DNA from: Paraglaciecola sp. MB-3u-78
GTDB taxonomy: Bacteria > Pseudomonadota > Gammaproteobacteria > Enterobacterales > Alteromonadaceae
Direction of reading: 5' to 3'
Length of the DNA stretch: 64,000 bases
Assembly: GCF_002835935.1 (NCBI RefSeq)
Contig: NZ_PJCF01000006.1
Location: 496,001-560,000 of the forward strand
Below, piece after piece: positions 41,578 through 50,858 of this stretch (positions are counted from its first letter, which is position 1; each line of letters opens with the position of its first letter). The position numbers were made by a program, and so were the translations under genes. The notes under the pieces were generated by a model, which worked only from the letters and a program-made list of their open reading frames with translations, did not search any database and was not told the DNA's origin.

Positions 41578-42609
41578 ATGACACCAGCAAAAAATCACGT
41601 TAAAGTTTTGCATGGGATAACACCCCAATGTATTCCCTATGATGAGCTGTTTTCATCAAACCAGCCTGTTTTGTTAAAGGGATTGGTAAAAGATTGGCCC
41701 TTGGTAAAAACCAGCCAACATTCCCCACAAGATGTTATGTCGCAGCTAGAACAAAATTATAGCGGACGCCCCATGCTGTTATATAAAGGGTCGCCACAGA
41801 TAAAGGCACGATTTGGTTATAACGAAGCCTGTACCGGATTTAATTTTGATAGCCAACGTTCGACTATCCCTGAGGTGTTCAACACAATACGTAGTCAATT
41901 AAATCAAGATGAACACGACTATTTGTATATCAATTCCCTCAAATTAGATGAGGGTTTCCCGGCACTGAGTTCAGCCCACCAGTTAAGCTTTGATCATGCT
42001 GAATTCGAGAATAATACGCCTGTTGCTAAAATTTGGTTAGGCACCGAGTCTATTGCCGCTGCACATTTTGACCAGCCTAAAAACATTGCCTGTTGTGTCT
42101 TAGGCAAACGACGTTTTACACTTTTTCCTCCGGAGCAAATTCATAATCTCTATCCCGGGCCGCTGTCGCCGACGCCCGGAGGCCAGGTTGTGACTATGGC
42201 CGACCTAAATGAGCCAGATTTTGAGCGTTTCCCCAGACTACAGCAAGCACTGGATAGTGCCTACATCGTCGAGCTAGAGCCCGGTGACGCCTTATATTAT
42301 CCGAACATGTGGTGGCACCAGGTACAAGCCTATGCTCGTTTTAATGTCATGGTGAATTTTTGGTGGATGACCGCCGAGCCGCATATGGGCAATCCTATGG
42401 ATTTATTAATGCACGGTATGATGAATTTGCGGGACAGACCAACAGCGGAAAAAGAAGCTTGGAAAACGTTGTTCGACTATTACGTTTTTGGCGATGCCAA
42501 CACTGTTCGGGAGCATCTACCATCCCAAAGCCATGGTGCATTTGCTGCAATGGATGATCAATTAGCAAGGCGTTTACGGGCCATGTTACTCAACAAGCTC
42601 AACCGCTAA
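41578..42609 (+). CDS. Cupin-8/JmjC-like protein, putative Fe(II)/2-oxoglutarate oxygenase
   Basis: I chose ATG 41578 (343 residues) because GGAG lies eight bases before it; a GTG three codons upstream is possible. The double-stranded beta-helix core shows metal-ligand pattern AAHFDQPKNIACCVLGKRRF and later MWWHQVQAY, giving H-x-D and a distant H. PVLLKGLVKDWPLVK near the N-terminus is typical of this family. Substrate unknown; it may hydroxylate a protein or small molecule tied to uptake. It lies 27 bp after sapC and 20 bp before a halogenase-like gene. Confidence 0.87.
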   Translation: MTPAKNHVKVLHGITPQCIPYDELFSSNQPVLLKGLVKDWPLVKTSQHSPQDVMSQLEQNYSGRPMLLYKGSPQIKARFGYNEACTGFNFDSQRSTIPEVFNTIRSQLNQDEHDYLYINSLKLDEGFPALSSAHQLSFDHAEFENNTPVAKIWLGTESIAAAHFDQPKNIACCVLGKRRFTLFPPEQIHNLYPGPLSPTPGGQVVTMADLNEPDFERFPRLQQALDSAYIVELEPGDALYYPNMWWHQVQAYARFNVMVNFWWMTAEPHMGNPMDLLMHGMMNLRDRPTAEKEAWKTLFDYYVFGDANTVREHLPSQSHGAFAAMDDQLARRLRAMLLNKLNR

Positions 42610-42628
42610 AGAAGAGATAAGTAAGCAT

Positions 42629-44110
42629 ATGAATGCAAAGACTAAAGTAGTGGTAGCGGGGGGCGGCACATCCGGCTGGCTGACCGCATACAGTTTGAAT
42701 GCTCGACTGGGCGCTTTGTTAGATATCACACTTATAGAGTCTGATCAAATTGGCACGGTGGGAGTGGGAGAAGCGACCATTCCTACCATGCGTACCTTTC
42801 ACCGTTTAGTGGGTATTGATGAGCAGGAGTTTATGGCTGCCACCCAGGCAACGTTCAAGTTGGGGATCATGTTTGACAACTGGGGCCAGCAAGGTGACAG
42901 CTACATTCATTCTTTTGGTGAGATTGGTCAGCGCTCGTGGATGGCCGAATTCCACGAATTTTGGCTGGAGGCAAAAGCACAGGGTTTTGGTGGCAGCCTG
43001 GAAGATTATTGTCTCGAACTCAAAGCCGCTAAAGCGAATAAATTTGCTACTCACGTAGGAAAAAAGCCCCTTAACTTTGCTTATCATATGAATGCCACGG
43101 CTTATGCAGCCTATTTGCGCAAAAAAAGTGAGGCGGCGGGTGTCAAACGTATTGAAGGGCGTATCACCGAGGTACAAAACGATCAAAGCGGTAATATTTC
43201 ATCACTCATATTAGAAGGGGGTGAACACCTATCAGGGGATGTGTTTATTGACTGCACCGGGTTTAGAGCCCTATTAATCGGTGATAATTTAGATGTGGAA
43301 TATGAAGACTGGACTCACTTGTTGGCGGCCGATAGTGCTATTGCGGTGCAAACTCAGGCCGTAGAAGCGCCCCGACCTTATACCCGAGCGATTGCTCATC
43401 CAGCGGCTTGGCAATGGCGTATTCCTTTGCAAAACCGGGTGGGTAATGGAATTGTCTATAGCAGTCAGTTCTTGTCTGATGATGAAGCCCGAAGCACCTT
43501 ATTAGCGAATCTTAGTGGCGAAACAATCACTGAACCACGGCAACTTCGGTTTAAAACCGGTAGACGTAAAAAAGCATGGCACCTTAACTGTATTGCCATT
43601 GGCCTTTCCAGCGGATTTTTAGAGCCCTTAGAATCAACCAGCATTCATCTTGTCACGACCTCAATACTAAGACTGATGAAGTTGTTTCCTTTTGGCGGCA
43701 ATAGCGCCTTGCTGGCAGAACAATTTAATCGGGAGACTCAGCTAGAGCTTGAGACGGCTCGGGATTTTGTTATTTTGCATTATCACCTGACACAACGTCA
43801 TGACAGTCCATTTTGGGATCATTACCGCACTATGCAAATTCCTGACTCCCTTGTGCACCGCATGGCCATGTTTCGTGAAAATGGCTATGCATGGCCTGAC
43901 GATGTGTCTTTATTTCGGGTAGATTCCTGGGTGCAGGTCATGATGGGCCAGGGTTTGATACCTGAGCAACATCATGGTGCAGGACGTGTTTTACCGGTCG
44001 AGGGTCTAAAAGCGCAGATGCTAGCCCTTAGCAAAATGATAGACAACTCTGTCGCCCAATTACCTGAACATGGCGATTTTATTCAAACGTACTGTCCTGC
44101 GCAGGAGTGA
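42629..44110 (+). CDS. Flavin-dependent tryptophan halogenase-like protein, first copy
   Basis: A 493-residue protein of the PrnA/RebH superfamily. It has the FAD loop VVAGGGTSGWLTAYSL, GVGEATIPTMRTFHRLVGID, the lysine-bearing ATQATFKLGIMFDNW that corresponds to the catalytic lysine region, and an AWQWRIPLQNRVGNG stretch matching the WxWxIP fingerprint. Halogenation is not proven: homologues next to TonB receptors and SapC have no known chloride product. A separate flavin reductase would be needed and is absent nearby. Confidence 0.88.
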   Translation: MNAKTKVVVAGGGTSGWLTAYSLNARLGALLDITLIESDQIGTVGVGEATIPTMRTFHRLVGIDEQEFMAATQATFKLGIMFDNWGQQGDSYIHSFGEIGQRSWMAEFHEFWLEAKAQGFGGSLEDYCLELKAAKANKFATHVGKKPLNFAYHMNATAYAAYLRKKSEAAGVKRIEGRITEVQNDQSGNISSLILEGGEHLSGDVFIDCTGFRALLIGDNLDVEYEDWTHLLAADSAIAVQTQAVEAPRPYTRAIAHPAAWQWRIPLQNRVGNGIVYSSQFLSDDEARSTLLANLSGETITEPRQLRFKTGRRKKAWHLNCIAIGLSSGFLEPLESTSIHLVTTSILRLMKLFPFGGNSALLAEQFNRETQLELETARDFVILHYHLTQRHDSPFWDHYRTMQIPDSLVHRMAMFRENGYAWPDDVSLFRVDSWVQVMMGQGLIPEQHHGAGRVLPVEGLKAQMLALSKMIDNSVAQLPEHGDFIQTYCPAQE

Positions 44111-44139
44111 TAGTTTATTAAAGCCTTAGGTGAAAAAAA

Positions 44140-45693
44140 ATGAAGACGCGGGTGGTCATAGTTGGTGGTGGAACAGCAGGTTGGTTAACGGCGGGTATCA
44201 TCGCCGCCAGGCACTGCGCAGACAGTACCTCATCTGAGCAAACCGAAGTTGTCCTTGTAGAGTCGCCGGAGGTTAAAAATTTGGGTGTGGGTGAAGGCAC
44301 CTGGCCTACCATGCGGGACACATTGCGCCAGATAGGCATCTCGGAGAGGATGTTTCTGTCTTGTTGCGATGCGAGTTTTAAGCAAGCTTCGAAGTTTGTG
44401 GGATGGTCACAAGGAAAAAATGAACATTATTATCACCCATTTACGGCGCCGGTAGGGTATGGCGGGATAAGTGCTGCGGAACATTGGTTGGCAACAGCGC
44501 AAGAGGTGGATTTTGAGTCTTGGGTGTGTGCACAAGGGGCTGTCTGCAAGGAAACCTTAGCTCCCAAACTCCCGCAAATGCCCGAATATGCCTTCCATCT
44601 CAATTACGGCTATCACCTGAATGCGGGTAAATTTGTAACGATGCTGCAGCATCATTGTGTTGAGAAACTGAGCGTCAAATATATTCAGGGGCATGTGCAA
44701 CATGTCCTTCCCGCAGACAATGGTGACATTAAAGCGATTGAATTGGCTGACGGCGAGCAGATCACTGGGGAATTGTTTATCGATTGTAGTGGTTTTGCGG
44801 CCATATTGATTGCTAAGCATTATCAGATCCCGATCACGTCAAAGCAGCATATTCTATTTAACGATACGGCCCTTGCGCTGCAGGTTGATCACGCTACAGA
44901 TGAGGTGCCGATAGCCTCCTGTACGGTGGCAAGCGCACAGGAAAGTGGTTGGATTTGGGATATTGCCCTGCAAAATCGACGGGGCATTGGACATGTGTTT
45001 TCCAGCGATTTCACCAGTGCAGAGCAGGCAGAACAGGCCTTGTTAAAGTACGTGCAAAATGATCCCTACCTCGCTGCACAAGAAATTAGCCCGCGCACTA
45101 TTAAATTTACCCCGGGTCACCGGGAAACCTTCTGGCACCATAACTGTGTGGCCATTGGCGTATCGGCGGGCTTTGTTGAGCCTCTCGAGGCGACCGCTCT
45201 GGTATTGATTGAAAAGTCAGCCGAATGGATTAGCGAGCAACTTCCTCGTGAACGCAGCGCAATGACGGTGTTGGCGAAACGATTTAATACCCTTACCCGA
45301 CAACGGTGGCAGGAAATCATTGATTTCCTGAAGTTGCATTACGTACTGACACAGCGCCAGGACAGTGAATATTGGCGAGAACATCAACAATTGGACTCCA
45401 TCCCCGACAGTTTGCAAGAGGCCTTGACTTTATGGCGCTCCCAAGCGCCCGGTTTGTATGAAAGCAATCAACGTTTTGAGCTGTTTTCCTCGGCCAGCAA
45501 ACAATATGTACTTTATGGTATGGACCTTAAATCCGAACAAAAACACCCTGCAAGCTTTGCGCAAAAAGAAGCTTCGCTGATAAAACGATTACGGAATGAA
45601 ACCGTGCATACCACGGAAAAGTTGCTCAGTGTTTTACCCACAAATCGGCAATTTTTGCGCAGAGTAATGGAGGGACAAGGGCAGAAAAAGTAA
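44140..45693 (+). CDS. Flavin-dependent tryptophan halogenase-like protein, second copy
   Basis: A 517-residue paralogue of the upstream gene, 29 bp after it. FAD loop VIVGGGTAGWLTAGII, GVGEGTWPTMRDTLRQIGIS, lysine motif CDASFKQASKFVGWSQG, and GWIWDIALQNRRGIGHVF, where the usual I-P of WxWxIP is replaced by I-A. The C-terminus is longer. Divergence between the two suggests different substrates or a heterodimer; both are inference. It ends the tightly spaced part of the operon. Confidence 0.87.
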   Translation: MKTRVVIVGGGTAGWLTAGIIAARHCADSTSSEQTEVVLVESPEVKNLGVGEGTWPTMRDTLRQIGISERMFLSCCDASFKQASKFVGWSQGKNEHYYHPFTAPVGYGGISAAEHWLATAQEVDFESWVCAQGAVCKETLAPKLPQMPEYAFHLNYGYHLNAGKFVTMLQHHCVEKLSVKYIQGHVQHVLPADNGDIKAIELADGEQITGELFIDCSGFAAILIAKHYQIPITSKQHILFNDTALALQVDHATDEVPIASCTVASAQESGWIWDIALQNRRGIGHVFSSDFTSAEQAEQALLKYVQNDPYLAAQEISPRTIKFTPGHRETFWHHNCVAIGVSAGFVEPLEATALVLIEKSAEWISEQLPRERSAMTVLAKRFNTLTRQRWQEIIDFLKLHYVLTQRQDSEYWREHQQLDSIPDSLQEALTLWRSQAPGLYESNQRFELFSSASKQYVLYGMDLKSEQKHPASFAQKEASLIKRLRNETVHTTEKLLSVLPTNRQFLRRVMEGQGQKK

Positions 45694-46086
45694 CATGCCT
45701 CTGTATTTGACTTAGGCTGGGTTGGTGGCAAAAAATATTATGTTTTACCACAGAGTACACCGAGGACACAGAGGGAATGATTGTTAAGATCGAATGATCT
45801 TATACGTTTTTACTTTGTGATCTCTGTGCTGAATTACTTCTTTGTTACTTTTACGGTATAGGCCACCCTGAATAATCTGCATAGCCATGAAAAGTAAAAA
45901 AGCTGAAAAAGTAAAAATGAGTGTGCAGGCAAGCTGGCTCGATAATGCCACAGGGCCCCCTACGTTAGGCTAGTTGTCACCTATTCCTGCAAGGTAGTTC
46001 ATTCATCACAGAGCAAACATCGGATAGCCAGACCTGAGGCCCAATGTTAAACGCTAAAAATCGACTTCAGGGAAATTGGATAGGTA
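45694..46086. other. Intergenic region with dispersed repeat, upstream of DUF6445-like gene
   Basis: About 390 bp without a convincing gene. The first part holds the CACAGAG repeat (45747-45829). A 28-codon frame from 45887 has no support. The rest may carry the promoter of the next gene. Confidence 0.4.
45747..45829. repeat. CACAGAG-type dispersed inverted repeat, copy 2
   Basis: ACCACAGAGTACACCGAGG and ACACAGAGGG are followed by TCTCTGTGCT in inverse orientation. The spacer contains a smaller palindrome AAGATC-GAAT-GATCTT (45786-45801). Related to elements at 25040 and 47617. Confidence 0.6.
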
Positions 46087-46806
46087 ATGGGTCAAGACGA
46101 GTTTTCAACATTCGAATGTGATAAAAATGCAGCACTTCAGTATCTGCGGATCGGTAATGAAGCAGAGCCGCTGGTTCAAGTTGACAGCTTCCTAAAAGGG
46201 CTCGATGCCCTTAAGGCTTATGCCGTGTCCAACAATCAGTTTTCTGCACAGGATAGTTTCTATCCCGGTATTGGAATGCAGGTGCCGGATGCGTATGTTA
46301 TCTCCTTGGTGAGATTGCTTGGAAAACCCATAAGAGATTTTTTTGAGCAGGATGTACGCAAAATACGCTCAGCCGCCGCCAGATTTTCCATTGTCACTAC
46401 TCCAGCATCCGATTTGAACCTTTTGCAACGCGTGCCCCATTTTGATGCGCCCTCGCGATATAGTTTGGCGACTATTCACTATTTGTGCGATGTCCCTGAC
46501 TCAGGCACTAAATTATATCGTCACCGCCAGACCGGTTTTGAATTTATTGATAACGACCGAATCAATCATTATATGCGTAGCGTGAAGGCGCAATTTTCGG
46601 ACCCAGCGCACCACCCATCTGGGTATATTTGTGGTAGCAGTCCTGAATATGAAGAAATTGCATCATTCGAAGCGGTGTATAACCGCCTGGTGATGTATCG
46701 GGGATCCAGCCTGCACTCGGGAAATATTGGGCCTGAATATAATTTTGACCCGAGTCCGGCAACTGGGCGCTTGACGATAACGACCTTTATTGAGTTTTCC
46801 CCTTGA
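46087..46806 (+). CDS. DUF6445-like protein, possible Fe(II)/2-oxoglutarate oxygenase fold
   Basis: A 239-residue cytoplasmic protein. I link it to DUF6445, a family seen near SapC and tryptophan-halogenase-like genes, mainly from neighbours and motif style. It has VPHFDAPSRYSLATIHYLCD, an H-x-D plus a late MYRGSSLHSGNIG histidine, and an arginine further on in ATGRLTITTF, a spacing that suggests a 2-oxoglutarate oxygenase-like fold. GGATAGGT precedes the ATG. It is 393 bp after the second halogenase-like gene, so may have its own promoter. Confidence 0.68.
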   Translation: MGQDEFSTFECDKNAALQYLRIGNEAEPLVQVDSFLKGLDALKAYAVSNNQFSAQDSFYPGIGMQVPDAYVISLVRLLGKPIRDFFEQDVRKIRSAAARFSIVTTPASDLNLLQRVPHFDAPSRYSLATIHYLCDVPDSGTKLYRHRQTGFEFIDNDRINHYMRSVKAQFSDPAHHPSGYICGSSPEYEEIASFEAVYNRLVMYRGSSLHSGNIGPEYNFDPSPATGRLTITTFIEFSP

Positions 46807-46889
46807 AGGGCAACGAGCCTTGAAGGCGTATAGCCAAGCTCAGGCATAGCTTGCTGTGATTGAGTCCCGAATGTACTCCAATACCAGGG

Positions 46890-47450
46890 TTAGGTATTGG
46901 CATGATGATGTAGATTGATGAAATCCACAGATTGTAATAATAGTTGATCTACTGTGTGTGCCACGTTTACGTTTAGGGTAAGTTGAGCCATTTCGTTACT
47001 CAGGGGCTCCATGGCCGCAATTTGGCTACTCAGCAGTTGTGGCGACATAAAGTGATTGCGCCGGGCCTGCAATCGTTGTGCGAGTATGCTTTGATTGGCC
47101 TTGAGTAAGATACCAAGTGCATGGTGGTATGCGTTGAATATTAACTCCCTGTGCTGCTGTTTAAGCCCGGAGTAAGCGAGTACGCAGCTAATATTTTGTG
47201 CTTCAAATTGCCTAAGTTGCCGGCAAATTCGCTTGATCCAGGGTAGGCGAAGTGTGTCGGTCAATGGGATCCCTTGGGACATTTGTTTGATGGCATCTTC
47301 ACTGTGTAAGGAGTCCGCATCTAAAAATTCTATGTCGAAGTGTTTAGCTATTTCAGTGGCAAGGGTGGTTTTCCCGGTACCGGATACGCCCATAACGACC
47401 ACCAATAATGGCGGTTTATTACTTTGCATGACGGAATTGGACAATAACAC
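46890..47450 (-). CDS. Gluconokinase
   Basis: Phosphorylates D-gluconate to 6-phosphogluconate with ATP. The GTG at 47450 is chosen because GAGGAG lies six bases before it, giving 186 residues; a longer frame upstream adds non-family sequence. P-loop VMGVSGTGKTTLATEIA, substrate motif FLDADSLHSEDAIKQMSQGI and PLTDTLRLPWIKRIC are typical of GntK, and late ARRNHFMSPQLLSSQ matches the lid and nucleotide region. It is divergent from the gluconate permease, making a compact gluconate module. Confidence 0.9.
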   Translation of the reverse strand: MLLSNSVMQSNKPPLLVVVMGVSGTGKTTLATEIAKHFDIEFLDADSLHSEDAIKQMSQGIPLTDTLRLPWIKRICRQLRQFEAQNISCVLAYSGLKQQHRELIFNAYHHALGILLKANQSILAQRLQARRNHFMSPQLLSSQIAAMEPLSNEMAQLTLNVNVAHTVDQLLLQSVDFINLHHHANT

Positions 47451-47801
47451 TATTGGCTCCTCTTTTTCAGGCATGCAGCTTGGCACAAACCTGCATGACA
47501 AATTGAGTATCGAAGTACGAAAGATAATATTCTCCAGGTAAATTAGCACATCAACAGCCCTTAAGGCTTCTATATATGGGAATAAGGCGATGAAATAGGC
47601 AGCAAAAATAAAAACTCACCACAGAGAGCACAGAGGGCACAGAGAAAGACGAATTAGCTGAAAAACATAACCATTGGGCTAGTAGTTCGGCGGCCAGGGA
47701 ACTCAGCCCCTTGGGCTTAGACCGACCAAGTGCAACGGGTTTGGCAATAGAGATGAATGGGAGCAGCCAACAACGCTGCAATAAAAATAAAGGTTAAGAC
47801 A
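47451..47801. other. Divergent control region of gluconokinase and gluconate permease
   Basis: About 350 bp without a gene. It must hold promoters for both directions. A CACAGAG repeat occupies 47617-47650. No clear palindromic operator for the LacI-type regulator was found by eye. Confidence 0.4.
47617..47650. repeat. CACAGAG-type dispersed repeat, copy 3 (half element)
   Basis: CACCACAGAG, GCACAGAGGG and CACAGAGAAAG follow one another, but no inverted CTCTGTG partner lies close by. It looks like one arm of the element seen complete at 45747-45829. Confidence 0.5.
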
Positions 47802-49139
47802 ATGGACATGAGTTTACTTTTTGTTGCGGCTGCTGGGGTTGCGCTACTGCTTTTACTGGTTATCCGACTGCGAGTACCGGCCTTCTTAGCCCTATTGGTT
47901 ACGAGTTTATTGGTTGGACTTTTGTCTGGATTACCCCCAGAAGCAGTGCTCAATTCAATTAAAAACGGCATGGGTGGCACCCTGGGTTTTGTCGCGATTG
48001 TTGTGGGGCTGGGTGCTATTCTTGGACAAGTTTTAGAAAGCGCTGGTGGGATAGAACGCATTGCCGGCAGTTTAATTCGATCTTTTGGCCCTGAAAAAGT
48101 GCAGTGGAGTTTAGCCATAACAGGCTTCATTGTGGCCATCCCGGTTTTTTTTGACGTGGCATTTATTATCCTTGCGCCCTTGTTATACGGTTTAGCCAAA
48201 CGTTCCGGACGTTCACTTTTGTATTACGCGATCCCCCTATTAGCCGGACTGGCTATTACACACAGTTTTATTCCACCCACTCCCGGGCCTATAGCCGTGG
48301 CAGAATTAGTCAATGCCGACTTAGGCTGGGTTATTTTGTTTGGCGCAATAACGGGCATACCTGCCATGATAATTGCTGGTCCATGGTTTGGTAAAATAAT
48401 CGCCAATAAAATTTTCATTGCAGTGCCAGAAGCTCATAAAATAAACCATAAAACCTCAGACCAACCGTCGCCTAATTTTGCTTGGGTGGCATCTATTATT
48501 TTATTGCCACTTATACTCATCATGCTAGCGACCACCGGGCCATTTTTTTTAGATGAAAGCAGTGGATTGTTAACGGTACTTAGCTTCTTAGGACATCCAT
48601 TTGTGGCCCTGAGCATAGCGACTATTTTTGCTATGTTTATAGCGCATACTAAATGCAAATTAAGCACCCATTCTCTACTTAACATTGCCAACAAAGGCCT
48701 AGAGCCTGCTGGCGTTGTGATACTCATTACCGGCGCTGGTGGTGCTTTTAAACAGGTATTAATTGACTCTGGTGTAGGCCAAATGTTGGCTTCGGTGTTT
48801 ATTGAAGCTCAGTTTTCGGTGTTTATTTTAGGGTTTTTAATTGCAGCTATTACTCGAATTGCCCAAGGTTCAGCCACAGTGGCCATGATCACTGGTGCCG
48901 GTTTAATTGCTCCCGTTCTGGAATTACATCCCATGTCCGCCCCCAGTTTAGGTTTATTAGTGATCGCGATTTCATCCGGTGCAACCATACTTTCCCACGT
49001 GAATGACTCGGGCTTTTGGTTGGTAAGTCGTTACCTTGGTATGAGCGAAAAAGACACATTAAAATCATGGACAGTCATGACCACCCTCATTTCATTAACA
49101 GGATTAGCCAGTTGTCTGGTCATCTCGATATTTTTATAA
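47802..49139 (+). CDS. Gluconate:H+ symporter, GntP family
   Basis: A 445-residue inner-membrane carrier with 12-14 hydrophobic segments. The start at 47802 (MDMSLLFVAAAGVALLLLL) has AAAGG before it; the upstream in-frame ATG is less likely. Family motifs include PAFLALLVTSLLVGLLSG, IPVFFDVAFIILAPLLYGLA, HSFIPPTPGPIAVAELV, and LSHVNDSGFWLVSRYLGMSE. Gluconate as substrate is supported by the gluconokinase next to it and LacI-type regulator after it. Confidence 0.92.
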   Translation: MDMSLLFVAAAGVALLLLLVIRLRVPAFLALLVTSLLVGLLSGLPPEAVLNSIKNGMGGTLGFVAIVVGLGAILGQVLESAGGIERIAGSLIRSFGPEKVQWSLAITGFIVAIPVFFDVAFIILAPLLYGLAKRSGRSLLYYAIPLLAGLAITHSFIPPTPGPIAVAELVNADLGWVILFGAITGIPAMIIAGPWFGKIIANKIFIAVPEAHKINHKTSDQPSPNFAWVASIILLPLILIMLATTGPFFLDESSGLLTVLSFLGHPFVALSIATIFAMFIAHTKCKLSTHSLLNIANKGLEPAGVVILITGAGGAFKQVLIDSGVGQMLASVFIEAQFSVFILGFLIAAITRIAQGSATVAMITGAGLIAPVLELHPMSAPSLGLLVIAISSGATILSHVNDSGFWLVSRYLGMSEKDTLKSWTVMTTLISLTGLASCLVISIFL

Positions 49140-49205
49140 ATGTTCGACGGGTTTTAATCGTGCTTTGTATTGATACACCTGATGGGTTTTTGATAAAGGA
49201 AATAT

Positions 49206-50336
49206 ATGCCCAGTAAAAAGTCTCACACCATTGCCACTCTTCGAAGTGGCAACAGGCTCACATTGAAAGACGTCGCTGTAAAAGCAGGCGTTAGCCCAAT
49301 AACCGTTTCCAGAGTGGTTAACCATTATGCTGGTGTGCGCAGTGAGGTGCGCGAAAAAGTTGAAGCGGCAATTAATGAATTAGGATATATCCCCAATCGT
49401 TCTGCAAGCATTCTGGCGTCCTCTCGATCAAAACTTATTGGTGTGCTTATCCCTTCATTATCAAATGTCGTGTTCAACGATGTACTGCGTGGCATTTACA
49501 GTATTGCCGTTCCAGCTAATTATCAAATATTATTAGCTGATACACATTATTCCCCCATGGAAGAAGAACGTTCAATTCGTACCTTATTAGGGCAATCTCC
49601 GGATGGACTGATTATTACCGGTGGTGAGCAAACAGACACAGCCAAAACGATGTTAAAAGCGAGCACTTTCCCTGTAGTTCAAATTATGGATCACGTTAAA
49701 GACCCTATCGATATGAACATTGGATTTTCTCATTTCCAGGCAGGCGTAGCCGTTGCAAAGTCTCTGTTGGAAAAGTCCTACTGTAAAATTGGTTTTATCG
49801 GCGCCCGAATGGATCCTAGAACTTGTAATCGATTGGCGGGTTTTAAATCAGTGTTATCCGCCGTTGACCGTTTAGATCACAAGCGAATAATCACCAATCC
49901 ACAGCCATCTTCTGTGGCGATGGGGGCAATGTTATTTAGAGAACTGATGGCTGCCACTGATGGCGAATGTGATGCGGTATTTTGTTGTAACGATGATTTA
50001 GCTCTGGGTGCACTGCACGAATGTAAAAAAATGCACATAAGCGTGCCTGACAAATTTGGCGTTTGTGGATTTAACGATATTGAAATGGCTGCCTACGCAG
50101 AGCCATCGCTGTCGAGTGTTAAGGTGAATCGTTATGAAATGGGCCGCCAAGCTATGGAATTGATCCTTGAACGATTACAAACTAGCGGCAATGAGAGTGA
50201 CACTGTTAGCAACACTGTTAGCAAAAAAGCAATACGAACCAATAACACAGCAACCCCGACACAAATAATAAAAAGTGTTACGGATACTTATATCGACACT
50301 GGCTTTGAACTTATCAATCGTAAGTCCACAAGATAA
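49206..50336 (+). CDS. LacI-family transcription regulator, gluconate-type
   Basis: A 376-residue repressor. The HTH is at residues ~19-40 (LTLKDVAVKAGVSPITVSRV), the hinge reads YIPNRSASILASSRS, and the periplasmic-binding-like core starts LIGVLIPSLSNVVFNDVL. It resembles GntR of enteric bacteria and follows the permease by 66 bp with AAGGA before the ATG. It most likely responds to gluconate or 6-phosphogluconate and controls the kinase and permease. The C-terminal end (~330-365) carries a low-complexity T/S/N insertion. Confidence 0.9.
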   Translation: MPSKKSHTIATLRSGNRLTLKDVAVKAGVSPITVSRVVNHYAGVRSEVREKVEAAINELGYIPNRSASILASSRSKLIGVLIPSLSNVVFNDVLRGIYSIAVPANYQILLADTHYSPMEEERSIRTLLGQSPDGLIITGGEQTDTAKTMLKASTFPVVQIMDHVKDPIDMNIGFSHFQAGVAVAKSLLEKSYCKIGFIGARMDPRTCNRLAGFKSVLSAVDRLDHKRIITNPQPSSVAMGAMLFRELMAATDGECDAVFCCNDDLALGALHECKKMHISVPDKFGVCGFNDIEMAAYAEPSLSSVKVNRYEMGRQAMELILERLQTSGNESDTVSNTVSKKAIRTNNTATPTQIIKSVTDTYIDTGFELINRKSTR

Positions 50337-50374
50337 ATTCAAAGTAGGACTCTTTTGGTTTTTAAAGGAAAACT

Positions 50375-50851
50375 ATGAACATTAGACATGCAATACAAAA
50401 CGATATCGAGCTCATTGCTCAGATATATTTAACTTGTTTTCCAAATGAACGAGATCACATTTTGTGGATTAAGTCATCATTCAGTGCATTTCCGCGGGCG
50501 GTTTATTATGTTGTCGAACACCAAGGGGTGATTGCCGGGTATATCCTGTGGTGTGTGAAAAATGGGTTTAGAGATTCAACTATCGCCGAGCTGGAACAAA
50601 TAGCCGTTGACCCTGAATATAGTGGTGGCTGATTAGGCCGAAGACTGATTGAAGATTCGTTTGAGCAATTCAAAAAACATGTGGAAGATACAGGCCACCG
50701 AGTATGCGCGGTGATGGTGACTACAACAGAGGGCAACTACGCAGAAAATTTGTATAAATCGACTTTAAACGTGTCTAGGGCAGCAGTATTGGCAGGATAT
50801 GGCTCTGGCAACGAAATTATTTTATATAACTCATCGGTCGGATCTAAGTAG
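50375..50851 (+). pseudogene. GNAT acetyltransferase broken by in-frame stop
   Basis: The frame starts MNIRHAIQNDIELIAQIYL, typical of GNAT enzymes, and runs to a TGA at 50630-50632. The same frame continues to TAG at 50849 with good family sequence (LGRRLIEDSFEQFKKHVE; TEGNYAENLYKS). The TGA falls inside the acetyl-CoA pyrophosphate loop (EYSGG-stop-LGRRL), so the upstream peptide would be inactive. A single base change or a sequencing error would explain it. Confidence 0.85.
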
Positions 50852-50858
50852 GCCAATT

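Noticed and set aside
42629..45693. Halogenated natural-product gene cluster
   Set aside because: No NRPS, PKS, tailoring or flavin reductase genes; the neighbours are a TonB receptor, SapC and cupin, a known uptake context.
46890..47549. Longer gluconokinase start
   Set aside because: The extra 33 residues before the P-loop region are not kinase-like, and GAGGAG six bases before the GTG at 47450 decides the start.
50630..50632. TGA in the GNAT gene read as selenocysteine
   Set aside because: GNAT enzymes have no selenocysteine at the CoA loop and no SECIS-like hairpin stands out; decay beside another broken gene is simpler.
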